Shown: positions 8,101 to 16,655, counted from the first letter of the stretch. The stretch is DNA of 20,099 bases from Priapulus caudatus (GCF_000485595.1 NW_014578121.1:82493-102591); one strand, 5' to 3'. Numbers and translations are program-made. The notes: a model not told the origin generated them from the sequence alone.

Positions 8101-8690
8101 TTGGCCCTTACAAATGACCTATTAATAATACACATTAATTCACGTAGCTTACAAAAGAATCTTCACAAACTTGAAGATATACTAATATCCCTACCAGCAT
8201 TACCAGACGTAATAGCTGTATCAGAGACTAAACTGAATGAACTTAGTCCACACAATATAAACATACCCAATTACACTTTTATAGCTGCGCATTCAGAAAC
8301 GAAGTCTGGTGGTGTTGGCTTCTACATTCATAAGAGGTTAACATTTACTATTATACCCGAGCTAGAAATTAAATTATCCAGATGTGTATATAAATGATAT
8401 GATATTGAACCATTTGAACAGCTGCTTCAGGAAACTCTAATTTCAGTTAATACAAAAAGAACATGCTATTACATCTGTGGCGATATAAACATTGACTTAC
8501 TTAAACATGAAACAAATATAGCCACTAATAACTATCTAAATATGATTTACTCCAATGAGTGTTATCCCATAATAACTAAACCAACACGTGTAATTTGCTC
8601 CAGCCATACGTTAATTGACCATATCTATACAAATGATCACCACAACCAAATGACGGCTGGTATTATGATACAAGATATCTCCGATCACCA
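8101..8690 (+). pseudogene. LINE endonuclease domain (CR1/L2 group), second copy
   Basis: A single frame from 8101 to 8703 with one TGA at 8395-8397. Before the stop it reads LLIIHINSRSLQKNLHKLED, 'DVIAVSETKLNE' and 'SGGVGFYIHKRL'. After it come 'CYYICGDINIDLLKHE', 'TLIDHIYTND' and ISDH. These are, in order, the N-terminal strand, the catalytic Glu (SET), the GGV motif, the GD.N metal/substrate site and the SDH catalytic His of LINE apurinic endonucleases. The stretch around the TGA is short against the family, suggesting a small deletion. The domain stops right after SDH, where a hAT-type end (CAGTGTCGG) begins. It differs from the CR1 copy at 7506, so it is a different LINE family or subfamily. 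Confidence 0.9.
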
Positions 8691-9564
8691 GTGTCGGAAA
8701 TAACCGGAGGCGACGGGCGATTTCGCCCTCGGCGCAGCCCAAATAGCCCCCTAAAATCCTCAAACCCCAATACTTTGGGGCGACCATTTTCTTCAGCGTC
8801 GCCCTCATCTCTGCTACAAAAATTTCACAAAATTTCTGTTCTAGGAGCAGCATACAGAATTAACATGTTCACCTCACTTTCGGCCAGCTTTCCGTTTTAC
8901 AGGAATTAATTTAGATCTACAGCTATCGTAAATAAACACGCAATGCATAGTGGGAAAGGGAATGAAAGTATTGGCTTTTGCTTGCATGTTACAGCGCTAT
9001 ACGAATCAGCACTGTAATAATCAACTGATTCTAATCGCTTGCTTTAGCATGACTAGTCTTCGACCGATACGATTTGTAAAAAGGTGTTTATTTTCCGGCG
9101 CTCAGTACAGTATATTGTTTACGAATTACGATCGATGTAAAAGACTACCAAAGACCGGTAATGCGACCATCACGTTGTACCTGGGGTACGGTGAATGTTG
9201 AGCTAGTTTTCGCAGTCGCAGTGAAAATGGAGCGATATTTGGTTCGCCCTGGCTCGTCAAAACGACCAGAACAACTGCCCGAAGCCCGAAGCAATGAGCA
9301 GCCATCCGAATAGCAACAAAAGAAAAAAATACAGACAGTGCAGACTGGACTGGCTTGAAGTTGAATCGCGCACCGCTACAGCAGCACTGACAGTAAGTAC
9401 ACTGCAAAGCCTTCCGGGCTTTTCCACCAACAACACCTGGGCGCGGACACGTAAAATTTGCGTCTGTGGATCCCTTCATTGAGGGCACGCAGAACATCAA
9501 GAAATATGGGGTGGAGCGGCACCAGGAAACAGCTGCTCTCAAAACTGCATATATAATATGGTGA
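8691..9564 (+). mobile_element. hAT-type element, 5' portion
   Basis: Begins CAGTGTCGGAAATAACCGG at 8691, a CAG(T/C)G-type start typical of hAT termini, inserted immediately after the LINE SDH motif. It is followed by a GGGCGATTTCGCCC hairpin shared with 7641 and 11085. About 540 bp further on, a decayed hAT-like N-terminal coding region begins. No 3' terminus or 8-bp target duplication was located, so the right limit is only where recognisable coding ends. Confidence 0.5.
9227..9564 (+). pseudogene. hAT-like transposase N-terminus (zinc-finger region)
   Basis: ATG 9227 starts MERYLVRPGSSKRPEQLPEA and stops at TAG 9311. A +1 frame continues KRKKYRQCRLDWLEVESRT. A third frame from 9442 reads 'RGHVKFASVDPFIEGTQNIK' and 'YGVERHQETAALKTAYIIW' to TGA 9562-9564. 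The order (short Arg/Lys start, KRK.Y...W segment, then 'K..S....H..' zinc-finger-like region) resembles hAT transposases of the ZMYM/KIAA type. Two frameshifts and the absence of the catalytic core make it non-functional. The last codons overlap a donor-like ATATG-gtgagt, so a spliced exon is possible. Family assignment is by pattern memory only. Confidence 0.45.
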
Positions 9565-9831
9565 GTTTAGATGAATAATAATGGAGTTTGGTCATTCTAT
9601 ATTTTTTGAGACTATTAAAAAAATAAAAAGTTTGGAACTGCAGAATACCCCGTCACTTCGCAGTACCTGATCGTTGGCCATCCCAGGAACCATTCTAGAT
9701 TCTTACGGAATAAACACAAAGGATATCTAACTTAGAGCCATAAATTCCCCAACAATGTTTATTTTTATAGGTCCTTAAGTTAGAATGAGGCATATCTAAC
9801 GTACCTCGATTTTTTTTTTAAATAATGTAGG

Positions 9832-10350
9832 GATCTAGACTTGATACATTTGGTAATAGATGGGCTCAATGATTTCGTGTATGACTGCGCTTTATGTAAG
9901 TTTCAGGGGGAGTGGCTGAAGGAAAAGGCAGCACTTAGCGAAGAAATCAAGAGCCTGAAGGAGGAGGTTGACCTGCTGAGGAGCAGAAAGGACCAGGACA
10001 GCTGAGGTTCTGGATCAGCTCAACACCATTCCGGAGTCGGAAGACGAGATACACCGTGACCCTCCAACGGAGATGGGACAAGAGGAAATAGAAGATACAT
10101 CGTCAAGGAACTCAAAAGAAGTTGGCTACCTAAACAACCTTTTAGTTATTGGGGACTCGATAGTTAGGCAAACTGTAAAAGCTATTTGCAATGATGGGGA
10201 TAGAAAGGATAGGGGTGTTGTAACTTTTGGAGGGGCTGGAGCAAAAGATATAGAGGAAAGACTAGATAGGATAGTAAATGTTTCAGATAGCCAGGGCACA
10301 GTAGTTATGCATGGGTTAATGATGTTCTAAACAAGGATCGCTTAGAGTAG
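9832..10350 (+). pseudogene. CR1-type LINE ORF1: coiled coil and SGNH-esterase N-terminal part
   Basis: Frame 1 (9832-10005) includes CALCK and then EWLKEKAALSEEIKSLKEEV, a coiled-coil segment, ending at TGA 10003. A one-base shift near 10000 continues AEVLDQLNTIPESEDE and 'YLNNLLVIGDSIVRQTVKAI' to TAA 10330. A further shift recovers VNDVLNKDRLE (10315-10347). GDS is the catalytic-Ser block I of SGNH hydrolases, and the VND fits the tail of block III (GxND). The matching block V (DGxHL) lies downstream in degraded form in the 10436-11560 copy, and intact in 7091-7285. In CR1 elements ORF1 binds RNA; the esterase-like domain has an unclear role. The element is fragmentary. Confidence 0.75.
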
Positions 10351-10435
10351 CGTAAAGGAGAAATGACCCAATGTTTAATTATAAAACCCAGCAGCAAACG
10401 ACATAACAGGAAAGCTAGTAGTCTTCAGTACAGGA

Positions 10436-11560
10436 TAATTATTCCTTCTGTGTTCAGATCTATGAAGACATCAACCAAGAAATGATGTCGCATCAACCAC
10501 GCACCCCCATCCGGACCATGCGTCAAGGCCAAGTAGGCGTAAAGTATCTAGACAACTGCGAACCTGTCGCGCGGGCAAGCGGGACCTCTACCACACCATC
10601 AGACTGGCACACTTAAAATAAACAGGAAGGGAGGAGATTCGACTGGCTTTGGAAACTTCGTCTAAAGTTCATTAGGAAAACTAGACACGGTTTGGGGCGT
10701 CAGATCATCCAGGATGAAGCACAGAAACATATTCCAATCGTGCTAGCGGTTCGGCAGAAGAGCATCCTAGCGAGCTCTCAAAGCTGACTACACTCAAGGA
10801 ACCGCCGCAAAGATAAGTTTCAACGAGTACACAGATTTAATCAATAAACCGAGTAAACAGCATGCCAGTCTACGACTCGATCAAAATTCAAGTTTTCCAA
10901 AAGAAAAGTCTCATTTCTTCCATTTAAATCTCGCAGGATCCATTGCCTTAAAAATAGAAATAGAATATAGATAATAGTTGCTATGCAAGCAAGCGAGGAT
11001 TTGGCAGTGATTGCAGTATCTGAGTCCTGGTTAGAATGATTCAGTATTTATCTGGCATGCATACCAAGGCGAAATAAATACACGGGAGCGGCAAGCGAGT
11101 TTCGCTCCCGCAGTCAGCTTGCAAGCGCCTACTGGATACAACAATTACGAGTGAAAATTTTGTCGAAGATACGAGAAAAAAAAAGTGTGCGGCCCGATGG
11201 CCCGCCGGCAGCCGTCGAAAATAGTAATCCGACCGGGGAAGGCCCGAGCCCACCAAAAATTTTGCACGGCCACTCATGCTCTAGCGAAACTGCGTACTGG
11301 CCTGGACGGCGCGCGCCACTTTTCTCTCATATTAGCCGAACATACTGCTACGGTTATGCGCATGGCAGACAGTTTAACAGCGACTATTAAACCGAGCGCA
11401 GCATATACCGACCCGATTCCTGTCAACGTTAGACGGGTACCAAAACATGCTAGAGCGCATGAACTCCCGTCCACAGCGCCCATGAGTCGCCACAACACGC
11501 CGCCGCATGGCCCGCCGGCGAAACAAAAACTCGCGAACAGTACTAAGAAATCGATTTGCG
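10436..11560 (+). repeat. duplicated block, copy 2 (CR1 piece plus hAT-like tail), indel-rich
   Basis: Collinear with 7079-8063. Matching landmarks include 'GTTCATTAGGAAAACTAGA' (about 10667 and 7276), 'GATTGCAGTATCTGAGTCCT' (about 11010 and 7591) and 'GAGCCCACCAA' (11246 and 7802). Differences are mainly one- to three-base insertions and deletions spread evenly, with few clean substitutions, so no reading frame survives. The hAT-like tail begins near 11070. In copy 2 the ATGGCCCGCCGGC segment appears twice (11197-11209, 11507-11519). Confidence 0.85.
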
Positions 11561-12466
11561 CGCAAATCCGCCGGCATGTAGTGCATGGCCGCAGTGTGTA
11601 TTTATGACCTGCGTATACAATGAAGTTTTTATATGCGCAGGTTATCGTGGGGAAGTGAGGCTACGACCAGTGACACCGTAGACATCGGCAACGGTAATAT
11701 AAAGCTGTAACGTGAATTCGTAACACTTTCTTTAACGTAGAAGTGGACTATTTTAATTCAGTTGAGATGATCGCTAGAAGCAATGTACAGGCGTATCATA
11801 TACTAGAAAGATTCTACGGCGCACTCTTAACTTTGCCGGATGTGCGGCAGCATTGATCATATGCATGGGGGTAGAACGTGGACTGGGGAGCGAGAGGAGA
11901 AAAAATGAAGAGTAAAACCTTGCCTCAGAAGCTCCCGGCATTCGCTAGAGATTTCCAGTACAGAGTTTGTTCTTAAACATACTCAGAAGAACTCAAACTC
12001 TCTCTGAAGTGCTGAACTTGCTCATGTCGACTGTAAAAATGAAAGTTGAAGAATGAAAGAATGAAGAACAGAGAAAGCGTGGAACTAACCATACGATCTA
12101 TTACCATGATATAATTCTTAGTATTCCCTGTCTGTGATCATGTCGGACCGTGACTATGTGTACTGTGTAGTGCATGTCTGTCTAGTGTTGAAATGAAATT
12201 GAATAAAAGAATAGTGGATGTGGTCTTAGTCGAGTGAAATAAGATAAAAAAAATTTGATCAATGTAATTTTTTGACGATTGTTCACTGATAGTCTGATAC
12301 TGGTGCTGAGTGCTGAATGCTGATGAATGATATTAGAGTCAGTGTATCAAAATTATGAAAATGTTAACAAAATCATGTTATGAAAAAGTAGCTCTGGCCA
12401 AGCCTAAAATGACTCTCGTAAAAAAAATTATGAGCATGTGAGAAACACTCTCGTAAAAAAGAGTAA
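11561..12466. other. no gene recognised; LINE 3'-UTR-like stretch
   Basis: No coherent ORF. A small hairpin (ACCTGCG near 11607 with CGCAGGT near 11637) follows the duplicated block. At about 12118-12212, sequence ending GTGTTGAAATGAAATTGAAT with an A-rich tail looks like a LINE 3' UTR, but nothing proves it. Further on, two ACTCTCGTAAAAAA motifs occur just before the reverse transcriptase fragment. Confidence 0.35.
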
Positions 12467-13107
12467 TTTTTAGGCTGCATCATACCCATCAGAAGCGGAT
12501 CTAATACAGAGCTTCTTCAAAAGGACATTGATAAGCTAGTTCAATGGTCCAAAAACTGGAAAATGTCTTTCAATCCAAAAAAGTGCACCAGCACAATATC
12601 AAGGAAACAAACCCCAATAAAGCAGACCTATACCATCATGGGAACCAAGCTCAAAAAGGAAGAAAATCAACTCTACCTCGGCGTGGAGCTCACTGATGAC
12701 CTCTCTTGGTCTACCCACATCAGCCGGTCGAAAGGAAAGGCAAACCGGGCCCTAAATTTCATCCGCAGGAATCTTGTGGGATGCCCAGAACCTGTCAAAG
12801 AGATGGCATATGGACAGATGGGTACAGGTTCAGCTTCTTCCCTAGAACAATCAGAAGCTGGAACCTGCTACCGGAGTCACTACTCACTATAGTCCAACAG
12901 CACAGCAATTCACTGGGTCCCTCTGGCAAAACATTGAGTCAGGCAGTATCGTTGTTAAGCCACCTCGAGGAAGCGAAACACATCTCCGGCTGGGCAACTA
13001 CAACAGCTCACAACAGCCTAAATTGCCGTATGCTAGTCGCACTCAGTAATGAGTGCCTGGCCCAGAGAAGCCTCGATCTCTGGAACACATTACTGCCTAC
13101 ATTTTAA
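12467..13107 (+). pseudogene. LINE reverse transcriptase C-terminal part (CR1/L2 group)
   Basis: Frame 1 (open from 12467) reads TELLQKDIDKLVQWSKNWKM and 'SFNPKKC', then 'YLGVELTDDLSWSTHISRSK' and 'RALNFIRRNLVGCPEPVKEM'. This is the thumb and connection region that follows the palm in CR1/L2/RTE-type LINE RTs. Near 12815 an apparent deletion or shift moves to another frame with YRFSFFPRTIRSWNLLPESL, the well-known 'FfPRti..WN.LP' tail of these elements, running on to TAA 13105. The catalytic FADD palm is missing, so the copy is 5'-truncated or rearranged. The LINE probably ends near 13212 in an AGAAGTAGAAGTAAAAGTAG tail. Confidence 0.9.
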
Positions 13108-13283
13108 AATGTTCCATTCAAATCTCTCACATGCACCTGGAGTTTTCGCACACACCCTGGACGTTTATTCCTTACAGACTGTTCAGTATAGAAGTAGAAG
13201 TAAAAGTAGAAACAAGAAAAGTTTGTATTGTCTTATGAGAATGTACCATCGATATGTACTTCTACATTTTATAATGTTCCATT
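13098..13283 (+). repeat. 22-bp direct repeat pair around the LINE 3' end
   Basis: The motif starting CTACATTTTA and ending ATGTTCCATT occurs at 13098-13119 and 13262-13283 with one mismatch, 164 bp apart. It brackets the probable LINE 3' end and its GAAGTA-like tail. It could be a target duplication or a local tandem duplication. Confidence 0.8.
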
Positions 13284-13379
13284 AAAATCGGACCATTTAA
13301 TATATAATAACCAGTTATGACTGATTAAAACTACAAATTTGTATATTTCAATAGTTAGTGCTGATAGTAGTGTAATTGT

Positions 13380-13596
13380 GGTTCAAGGATAGAGAACATG
13401 GGTCCCAATAAAACCAATGTCATTTACATCAATATAAATATAATATTATATCAATATAATAGGTTAGGGTTATAGTTAGGGTTATGGTTAGGGTTACTGG
13501 TTTAGGATTAGGGTTAGGGTTAGTGTTAGAATTAGGGTTAGGGTTAGGGTTAGGCACATTGGTTTTATTGGGACCCATGTTCTCTATCCTTGGGCC
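13380..13596 (+). mobile_element. element A: inverted-repeat element with telomere-like core
   Basis: Terminal arms at 13380-13420 and 13556-13596 are 41-bp inverted repeats with two mismatches (GGTTCAAGGATAGAGAACAT at the left; the right ends ...CTATCCTTGGGCC). Perfect 8-bp duplications GTAATTGT flank it (13372-13379 and 13597-13604). The core is an AT-rich stretch followed by degenerate TTAGGG repeats at 13462-13554. It has no coding capacity. It is a shorter relative of element C, in reverse orientation. The superfamily is open: 8-bp duplications occur in hAT, P and Merlin elements, but the GG start is not hAT-like. Confidence 0.85.
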
Positions 13597-13634
13597 GTAA
13601 TTGTTAGATTCAAGGGCCAAGGCATAGCAAAACA

Positions 13635-13703
13635 TATAGCTCTAGTACTATAGCCCGCGTACCCACCTGCAGCAACTGTACGCGGGCTATAGTACTAGAG
13701 CTA
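13635..13703. mobile_element. 69-bp palindromic insertion with 9-bp target duplication
   Basis: Perfect 26-bp inverted arms (13637-13662 and 13678-13703, TAGCTCTAGTACTATAGCCC... at the left) surround a 15-base loop, CCACCTGCAGCAACT. The direct repeats AGCAAAACA at 13626-13634 and 13704-13712 flank it exactly. Everything between the duplications is hairpin. It lies 30 bp from the duplication of element A. No known family is recognised. Confidence 0.85.
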
Positions 13704-13932
13704 AGCAAAACAAGGACCACAATGTGAATAAGTGTACTAGTCATGCTTTTTGTGTATATATCCCAATGCCAATGGCAATGGTAGTTATCCAATTTTATGA
13801 ATTCAGAATTTTAATTTTTATTGAAAGAGTATAGACCCCTTGCAGTCACATCCCGTTTTTACCAAGTGCTCGGATGCGCCGCCATGTTGGAAGCATAGTA
13901 TGATAGTAAACAAGCGGAATGGAAGCATCTCT

Positions 13933-14023
13933 CACACGCACACGCACACGCACACGCACACGCACACGCACACGCACACGCACACGCACACGCACACGCA
14001 CACGCACACGCACACGCACACGC

Positions 14024-14057
<34 letters not shown>
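13933..14057. repeat. (CACACG)16 followed by (CA)14 microsatellite
   Basis: Sixteen perfect CACACG hexamers (13933-14028) pass into fourteen CA units (14029-14056). The run is 125 bp of unbroken purine-pyrimidine alternation, strongly Z-DNA-type. Apparent ORFs through it on both strands are only repeat translations. Confidence 0.97.
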
Positions 14058-14062
<5 letters not shown>

Positions 14063-14068
14063 TCAATG

Positions 14069-14069
14069 N
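14069..14069. other. unresolved base (N)
   Basis: A single N lies 12 bases after the microsatellite. It marks an ambiguous call or collapsed gap, so repeat length and local continuity are uncertain. Confidence 0.95.
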
Positions 14070-15561
14070 CGTGAGCGAATGACTAATAATATTGAAATTG
14101 TATTGTTACAATTATAAACAGACGTTACAGCTTTTAAAACAGACTCAAGCAAGATGATGCACATATAATAACTGTGTCTAATACCTTCGTGCTGAGAACT
14201 TATAACAATTTAATATAGCTGACGTAAAATTGGTCACTATTTCATTCACTATTCCATTCCGCGTGCCCATGGTTGCCTTTCAAGAGAATAGTTTATATTT
14301 ACTGGACTCCCTTAATGGTACTAGTGTAAAAATAAACATAAGCCAAACCCTGTAGCAACATTTTTATTAATATTGGTCAATTGTTACTGCAGTTTAAGGC
14401 AAAATGCCCGTCACGTGACCTTTTTGACCTGTAGTGACCTCTAAGTAGGTTAACATTTTTTTTTAATGGTAGATTCTAAGACGGACCCATTGTACAAAAC
14501 AATTAAAATTGGGTTTACATTATAGCAAAGATATGGTTGTTATGTTATTATAACCCACATTTTTACACGGTGTCGCGTCACCCACCTTGTCTATAAAATG
14601 GCTTCTAGCACAAAATGTAACACAATTTGGAACTATCATGCTACCTGGGGGTGTTCTAAGGGGGTCTATTCGACCATCCTGTTCAAGTCAAACCTTAGAT
14701 GTAGTGATGGTTGAACGAAACTGAAAATGTCAAGGTTCGCTGCTCCTGACTATCATGATATAGACTTTTATTTGAATACATATGTTGCAGGACATGTGCG
14801 GTCACTAGCCAGTGCCACACCCGACTCCTCTCTAATCTTCTTTATCTTCGCCTTTTATAGCATCTTATTAGCCAGCCGTCCCGATCTTGTCCAATGAGCA
14901 TCTCGCGTGATTAAGGTGTTCGAATACTGTGATGATGAGTCATTTCTGTTATGGCAGTAACCTATTTCGCGGTGGCCACGATTGCCACAATAGATTGAAA
15001 TTTCTGCCAGAAAAGCTAAGTATTTTAAACAACGGCATGTAAAAGATTACCAGTTTCTGCCTAATTCAATGGTCATTTTGACGTATTGCAACAAAGTATA
15101 ACGTACAGCAGTCCTCACAAAGCGCCGCAATGCTAAGTTGGCAAGTCAAAATCGGACAAGTTAAGCATTATTCTTGGTTGTCTTGACAAGACAACCACAG
15201 ATCTGAAATAAGCTTGCGGCCTGTAAAGTTATAGCTCATTTTCCGACATGGGTATTACATGGTCAAATTACCAAGTCCAAACATCGCAGCGATTATTCCG
15301 TTTTTAAGTGCTCATCAATCCAATAACGCCAGACTAGAGCTGGACAATCCCTAGTTTTAGCACCCGGATTAGTTTAGCATCTATGTGAACTAGCTATATA
15401 TACCGGGGTCCCAAAGCTAGGATTGACATACTCACTAGCTAGTAGACTAGTAGTAGAGGGCCATCTAGAGCTATATTCGAGAGTTAAAGCAACATTCAGC
15501 CTGATTCAGACATTACACGAAACTTGTTTATTTGCCAGCGACTTTAAATTATTGAAACGCC
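14070..15561. other. no gene recognised
   Basis: About 1.5 kb without a supported ORF. It contains the TGACCT cluster at 14416-14440 and an 11-bp-arm palindrome at 15175-15197 (TGGTTGTCTTG-A-CAAGACAACCA). I see no splice-flanked exon or transposon protein. Confidence 0.4.
14416..14440 (-). promoter_or_regulatory. three TGACCT half-sites (DR3 then DR4 spacing)
   Basis: TGACCT occurs at 14416-14421, 14425-14430 and 14435-14440, separated by 3 and 4 bases. On the minus strand these are AGGTCA nuclear-receptor half-sites. A CACGTG E-box overlaps the first (14413-14418). No gene is nearby, so function is doubtful. Confidence 0.2.
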
Positions 15562-15592
15562 AACTTTCTGTGCTTTGTGGGCTCTTACTTAC

Positions 15593-15881
15593 GGCTCATA
15601 GGTCTAGTCCCGCCAGGGTACGCCGGAACGTACCCTGTAATATGCTAGCTGAATATGGTTAGGGATATGGTTAGGGTTAGGTTAGGGTTAGAAGTTAGGT
15701 TAGGGTTTGGGGTTAGGGTTAGGGAGTAGGCGTAGGCGACTCCCAGACTCATTAGTGGAGTAGGCAGGTATCGGTCCGGCAGTATTAGATAAGTAGTATT
15801 AGTGCCAGGGACGTCTCCGGTATACAAACCGTACCAGGTACGTTCCGGCAGTAACCTGGGCAAGACCCCCATCACCTTCCC
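15593..15881 (+). mobile_element. element B: inverted-repeat element with telomere-like core
   Basis: A 289-bp insertion in the tandem repeat, bounded by direct CTTAC (15588-15592 and 15882-15886). Near the left end is a perfect hairpin, CAGGGTACG-CCGGAA-CGTACCCTG. The right end carries the imperfect counterpart (CAGGTACGTTCCGGCAGTAA...). Aligned as terminal repeats, the ends share GCCGGAACGTACC and GTCnnGCC. Degenerate TTAGGG repeats occupy 15656-15725, followed by GGGAGTAGGCGTAGGCGACT, which is also found in element D. No ORF is meaningful; one reading gives Asn-Pro/Thr-Leu repeats from the telomere-like array. Confidence 0.75.
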
Positions 15882-16028
15882 CTTACAAGTTGACTCTTAA
15901 CGGTCAGATTCAAACACAAATGTTCATTCATCAGCGCATCGATCGAATTAATCATTATCAAATACACATCGTGAAGGCATATAAACACCTAAAAACATAT
16001 AAACGGACAAACTTTCTGTGCTTTGTGC

Positions 16029-16543
16029 GGGGCCCAAGGATCGAGACATGGGTCCCCAATAAAGACCAATGGTGCCTAACCGCTAACCTAATTTTAACTT
16101 AACCCTAACTAATTTAGTATTAGTATTTAAGTATTAGTAATATTGATATAGTATATAATTACGCTGTGGCTATATGCCCGCAGCCGGCACGGTCTTCGTT
16201 CCCCCAGCCGAAGCCAGCAGTCGAAGCGAGCGAAGCCAGCGGGTCAGGTGGTTATGCCGGCAGTTCTTAACCCTAACTCTAACCCTAAACCTAACAAAAA
16301 CCCTAACTTCTAGCCCAAACCCTACCCTAACCCTAACCCTAATCCTAACTCTAACCCTAACCCTTGTTTACTTGAGATAACGCTAAAAATTAAAAACTGC
16401 CGGGCATTTAGGAAATCGAAGACCGTGCCCGGCAGCCGTCAGATATACGCCGGCTGCCGGGCATATATAGCCACTGTGTATATATCTATATTGATGTAAA
16501 TGACATTGGTTTTATTGGGACCCATGTTCTCTATCCTTGAACC
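16029..16543 (-). mobile_element. element C: longer inverted-repeat element with telomere-like arrays
   Basis: Ends match element A: CCCAAGGATCGAGACATGGG at the left, and 16503-16543 ending CTATCCTTGAACC at the right. Flanking duplications are CTTTGTGC (16021-16028) and CTTTATGC (16544-16551), one mismatch. CCCTAA-type repeats lie at about 16077-16112 and 16267-16363. A second, GC-rich inverted pair (GTGGCTATATGCCCG near 16166; CCGGGCATATATAGCC near 16457; also CACGGTCTTCG at 16188 and CGAAGACCGTG at 16417) extends the palindrome inward. Element A looks like an internally deleted version in the opposite orientation. Non-coding. Confidence 0.85.
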
Positions 16544-16655
16544 CTTTATGCTCTTACTTACAAGTTTGACTCTTAACGGGCCAGATTCAAACCAATGTTC
16601 ATACGCATCTATCGAATTAATCAAATACACAAGGGGAAGGCATATAAACATCTAA

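Larger units (their letters stand above)
15562..16655 (+). repeat. two tandem host repeat units, each split by a different insertion
   Basis: Unit 1 is 15562-15592 plus 15882-16007; unit 2 is 16008-16028 plus 16544-16655. Shared landmarks are ACTTTCTGTGCTTTGTG (15564 and 16011), CTCTTACTTAC (15582 and 16551), TTGACTCTTAACGG (15890 and 16566) and AAGGCATATAAACA (15974 and 16636). Element B interrupts unit 1 and element C interrupts unit 2, at different positions, so each unit shows the uninterrupted sequence of the other's insertion site. Confidence 0.85.

Noticed and set aside
9891-9912. Possible exon boundary (GTAAG followed by TTTCAG)
   Set aside because: The reading frame runs straight through it as part of CR1 ORF1, with the coiled coil continuing; no intron is needed.
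13462-13554. Chromosome end or fusion point indicated by TTAGGG repeats
   Set aside because: The repeats are degenerate, lie in both orientations within a few kb, and are enclosed by terminal inverted repeats with target duplications, so transposon cargo is the better explanation.
13429-13635. Minus-strand ORF with Asn-Pro and Thr-Leu-Thr-Ile repeats
   Set aside because: It is the translation of the telomere-like array of element A. The same holds for the reading frames at 15645-15875 and 16174-16380.
13840-14082. ORFs of His-Thr, Cys-Val and Cys-Ala repeats
   Set aside because: Translations of the (CACACG)n/(CA)n microsatellite in different frames.
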